Assembly: GCA_028023455.1 (NCBI GenBank)
Contig: JAQFVV010012572.1
Coordinates: 1,486,001-1,550,000 of the forward strand
DNA: 64,000 nucleotides
Direction: 5' to 3'
From: Epiperipatus broadwayi
Lineage: Eukaryota > Onychophora > Udeonychophora > Euonychophora > Peripatidae
The translations under genes and the position numbers were made by a program. The notes beneath the pieces are model-generated. The model saw only the letters and a list, made by a program, of their open reading frames with translations. It searched no databases and had not been told where the DNA came from. Every line of letters starts with the position of its first letter. The first letter of the stretch is position 1. Below are positions 62,736-64,000 of the stretch, one piece after another.

Positions 62736-64000
62736 TTTTTTTACAAATATATTTGCTTAAGTGTGTCACATATGGAAATTATGATAAATACATAAAAGGA
62801 AAATTGATTTTTTTTGTTTTATATGTTTCTCCAAGGGTAAAATATATTTATAACCAAGTTATTTAATTATAACAATCCATGTTCTCAAGTATATATATTA
62901 GATTGCTCTATATATGTAAAGTGAAGAGCGAATTGCAGTATCTATAATTTTATGAATTTAATGTGATACAGACTGGATAGAAGATCACTGATTATGGGTT
63001 GATAGTACCTCCCTTATTATAATAGATTTAGCTGTATTAATAAGCTATAAGGATAGGTAGATGAGCTAAAGTTCTTATAAATTTATATGTCATTACATAC
63101 GGATATGTTGTGCATTATAATTATAGACTATTTCATTACTTAAGTTTAGCATTATATTTTATTATGTCCACTACTGTGCACTGCATGGGAGGGGTGCATT
63201 GTCAGGGGGTATCTCAAATATTTCATTAAACTATAAAATAATTCATTTGTATTAATTTATGCAGTGTCCAGTGCCTGACATATTTCGTATGTGTCTGGTG
63301 AGTCTTCATAATAATTCAAAAAGGTATAAATATCATCAAACTAAGTAAAGCTATAGGACAGCAGCTAGCCCCTAAATCATAGTGCATCCCTTACATATAC
63401 TTTCTTAATATAATGTGCCTATAGTTAGAAGCAAGAACATCCCTGTAGCCTAGAACCTCCATATTCCTTTCATGAATCATATATCCAGATTGCAAAGCTG
63501 ATCCCAATGCTCAATAACCATTGATCTGTACATAATTAATGCAGCCTGTGATTTCTTTCTATTCTTCCCTATTATGTATATGCCTATGCATTTAGCCATA
63601 GCCCATACCAAAAAGGTCCCTAGAAATAATAAGCCACATAAAGAAAATAAAATTAAGGTTGATCCATAATGATGTGATAAATATTCTTGTTATTATCCTG
63701 TAGTCAAATAATATGACACCCTTATTTTTATTAATTATAAATATCACCATCAAACATAATTCTATATATCTGCTAAGTCTAGTAAACAGCCTCTAACTTC
63801 AGCATGTACATAAGTAAGCCACTTGTTAATTTATTAATTATTAAAACCTTAATTTATAGAATTTATTCATTGTCCTTCTCATTGCTGGTGGCAATCATAT
63901 AATTAAGTTTAAATAATAGTTCAGTTAAGAGTCAGTGCATATCCCTGAGCTAAGCAAAGCAAAATGAAAAGGGGAAATTGTGACATCAAGGGTGTTAATT
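62736..64000. other. AT-rich non-coding DNA to window end
   Basis: Nothing recognised; no 5' kinase exon was found here. Confidence 0.45.

Noticed and set aside
44511-64000. Search for the glycine-loop and catalytic-Lys exons of PLK4
   Set aside because: No minus-strand segment resembling G.GSF..VY or the AIK motif was found by eye, so none is reported.

Overview
The window looks like nuclear DNA of a metazoan. It is strongly AT-rich and mostly non-coding, its one recognisable host gene is split by introns with ordinary GT/AG borders, and it is crowded with decayed RTE, other LINE, Penelope-like and TIR elements. The mixture suggests an invertebrate, perhaps a mollusc such as a cephalopod. 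That guess rests on repeat content only and is weak. Two runs of exactly 500 N (5884-6383, 33740-34239) are scaffold gaps of nominal size.

The host gene is a Polo-like kinase 4 (PLK4/SAK) gene on the minus strand. Five consecutive exons (31455-31569, 14858-14970, 14671-14759, 12792-13024, 12625-12689) join in phase into about 205 residues of uninterrupted kinase domain, from the hinge to the last helix. The glycine-loop exons should lie beyond the right end, and the linker and polo boxes beyond the left end or in exons I could not recognise. The intron between the first two of these exons is about 16.5 kb and holds retroelement fossils, foldback repeats and one old DNA transposon.

Layout: 1-1229, decayed RTE copy; 1.2-9.5 kb, AT-rich DNA with a gap, a foldback MITE and a small hairpin; 9.56-11.43 kb, inverted pair of Penelope-like fossils with tRNA-like tails; 11.9-15 kb, kinase exons; 15-30.8 kb, large intron with LINE fossils (19.4-21.8 kb), a three-copy repeat (18.5-19.3 kb) and a degraded TIR element (27.46-29.59 kb); 30.8-44.5 kb, a complex duplication. 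In that duplication a ~2.9 kb block carrying a kinase exon occurs twice in direct orientation (30828-33736, 39141-42065), and a more diverged inverted copy of the second block plus its right flank (34240-39140) lies between them, starting at a gap edge. The duplicated DNA carries a ~1.25 kb TIR transposon with a perfect 8-bp target duplication, a Penelope-type GIY-YIG fragment and a TIR element filled with minisatellite. 44.5-54.9 kb is AT-rich with tandem duplications (49.1, 50.3 kb) and a tRNA-like SINE (51.8 kb). 55005-57903 is a nearly intact RTE retrotransposon with a perfect 12-bp target duplication. 58-64 kb holds a foldback element, the second half of a segmental duplication (53.1/59.4 kb), a possible piggyBac-like MITE and short tandem duplications.

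I see no operon, CRISPR, rRNA or other prokaryotic-style system. The most useful results are the kinase gene model, the warning that its duplicated exon may be an assembly product, the unassigned TIR family with 8-bp target duplications, and the RTE whose reading frame runs through its 3' microsatellite into flanking DNA.
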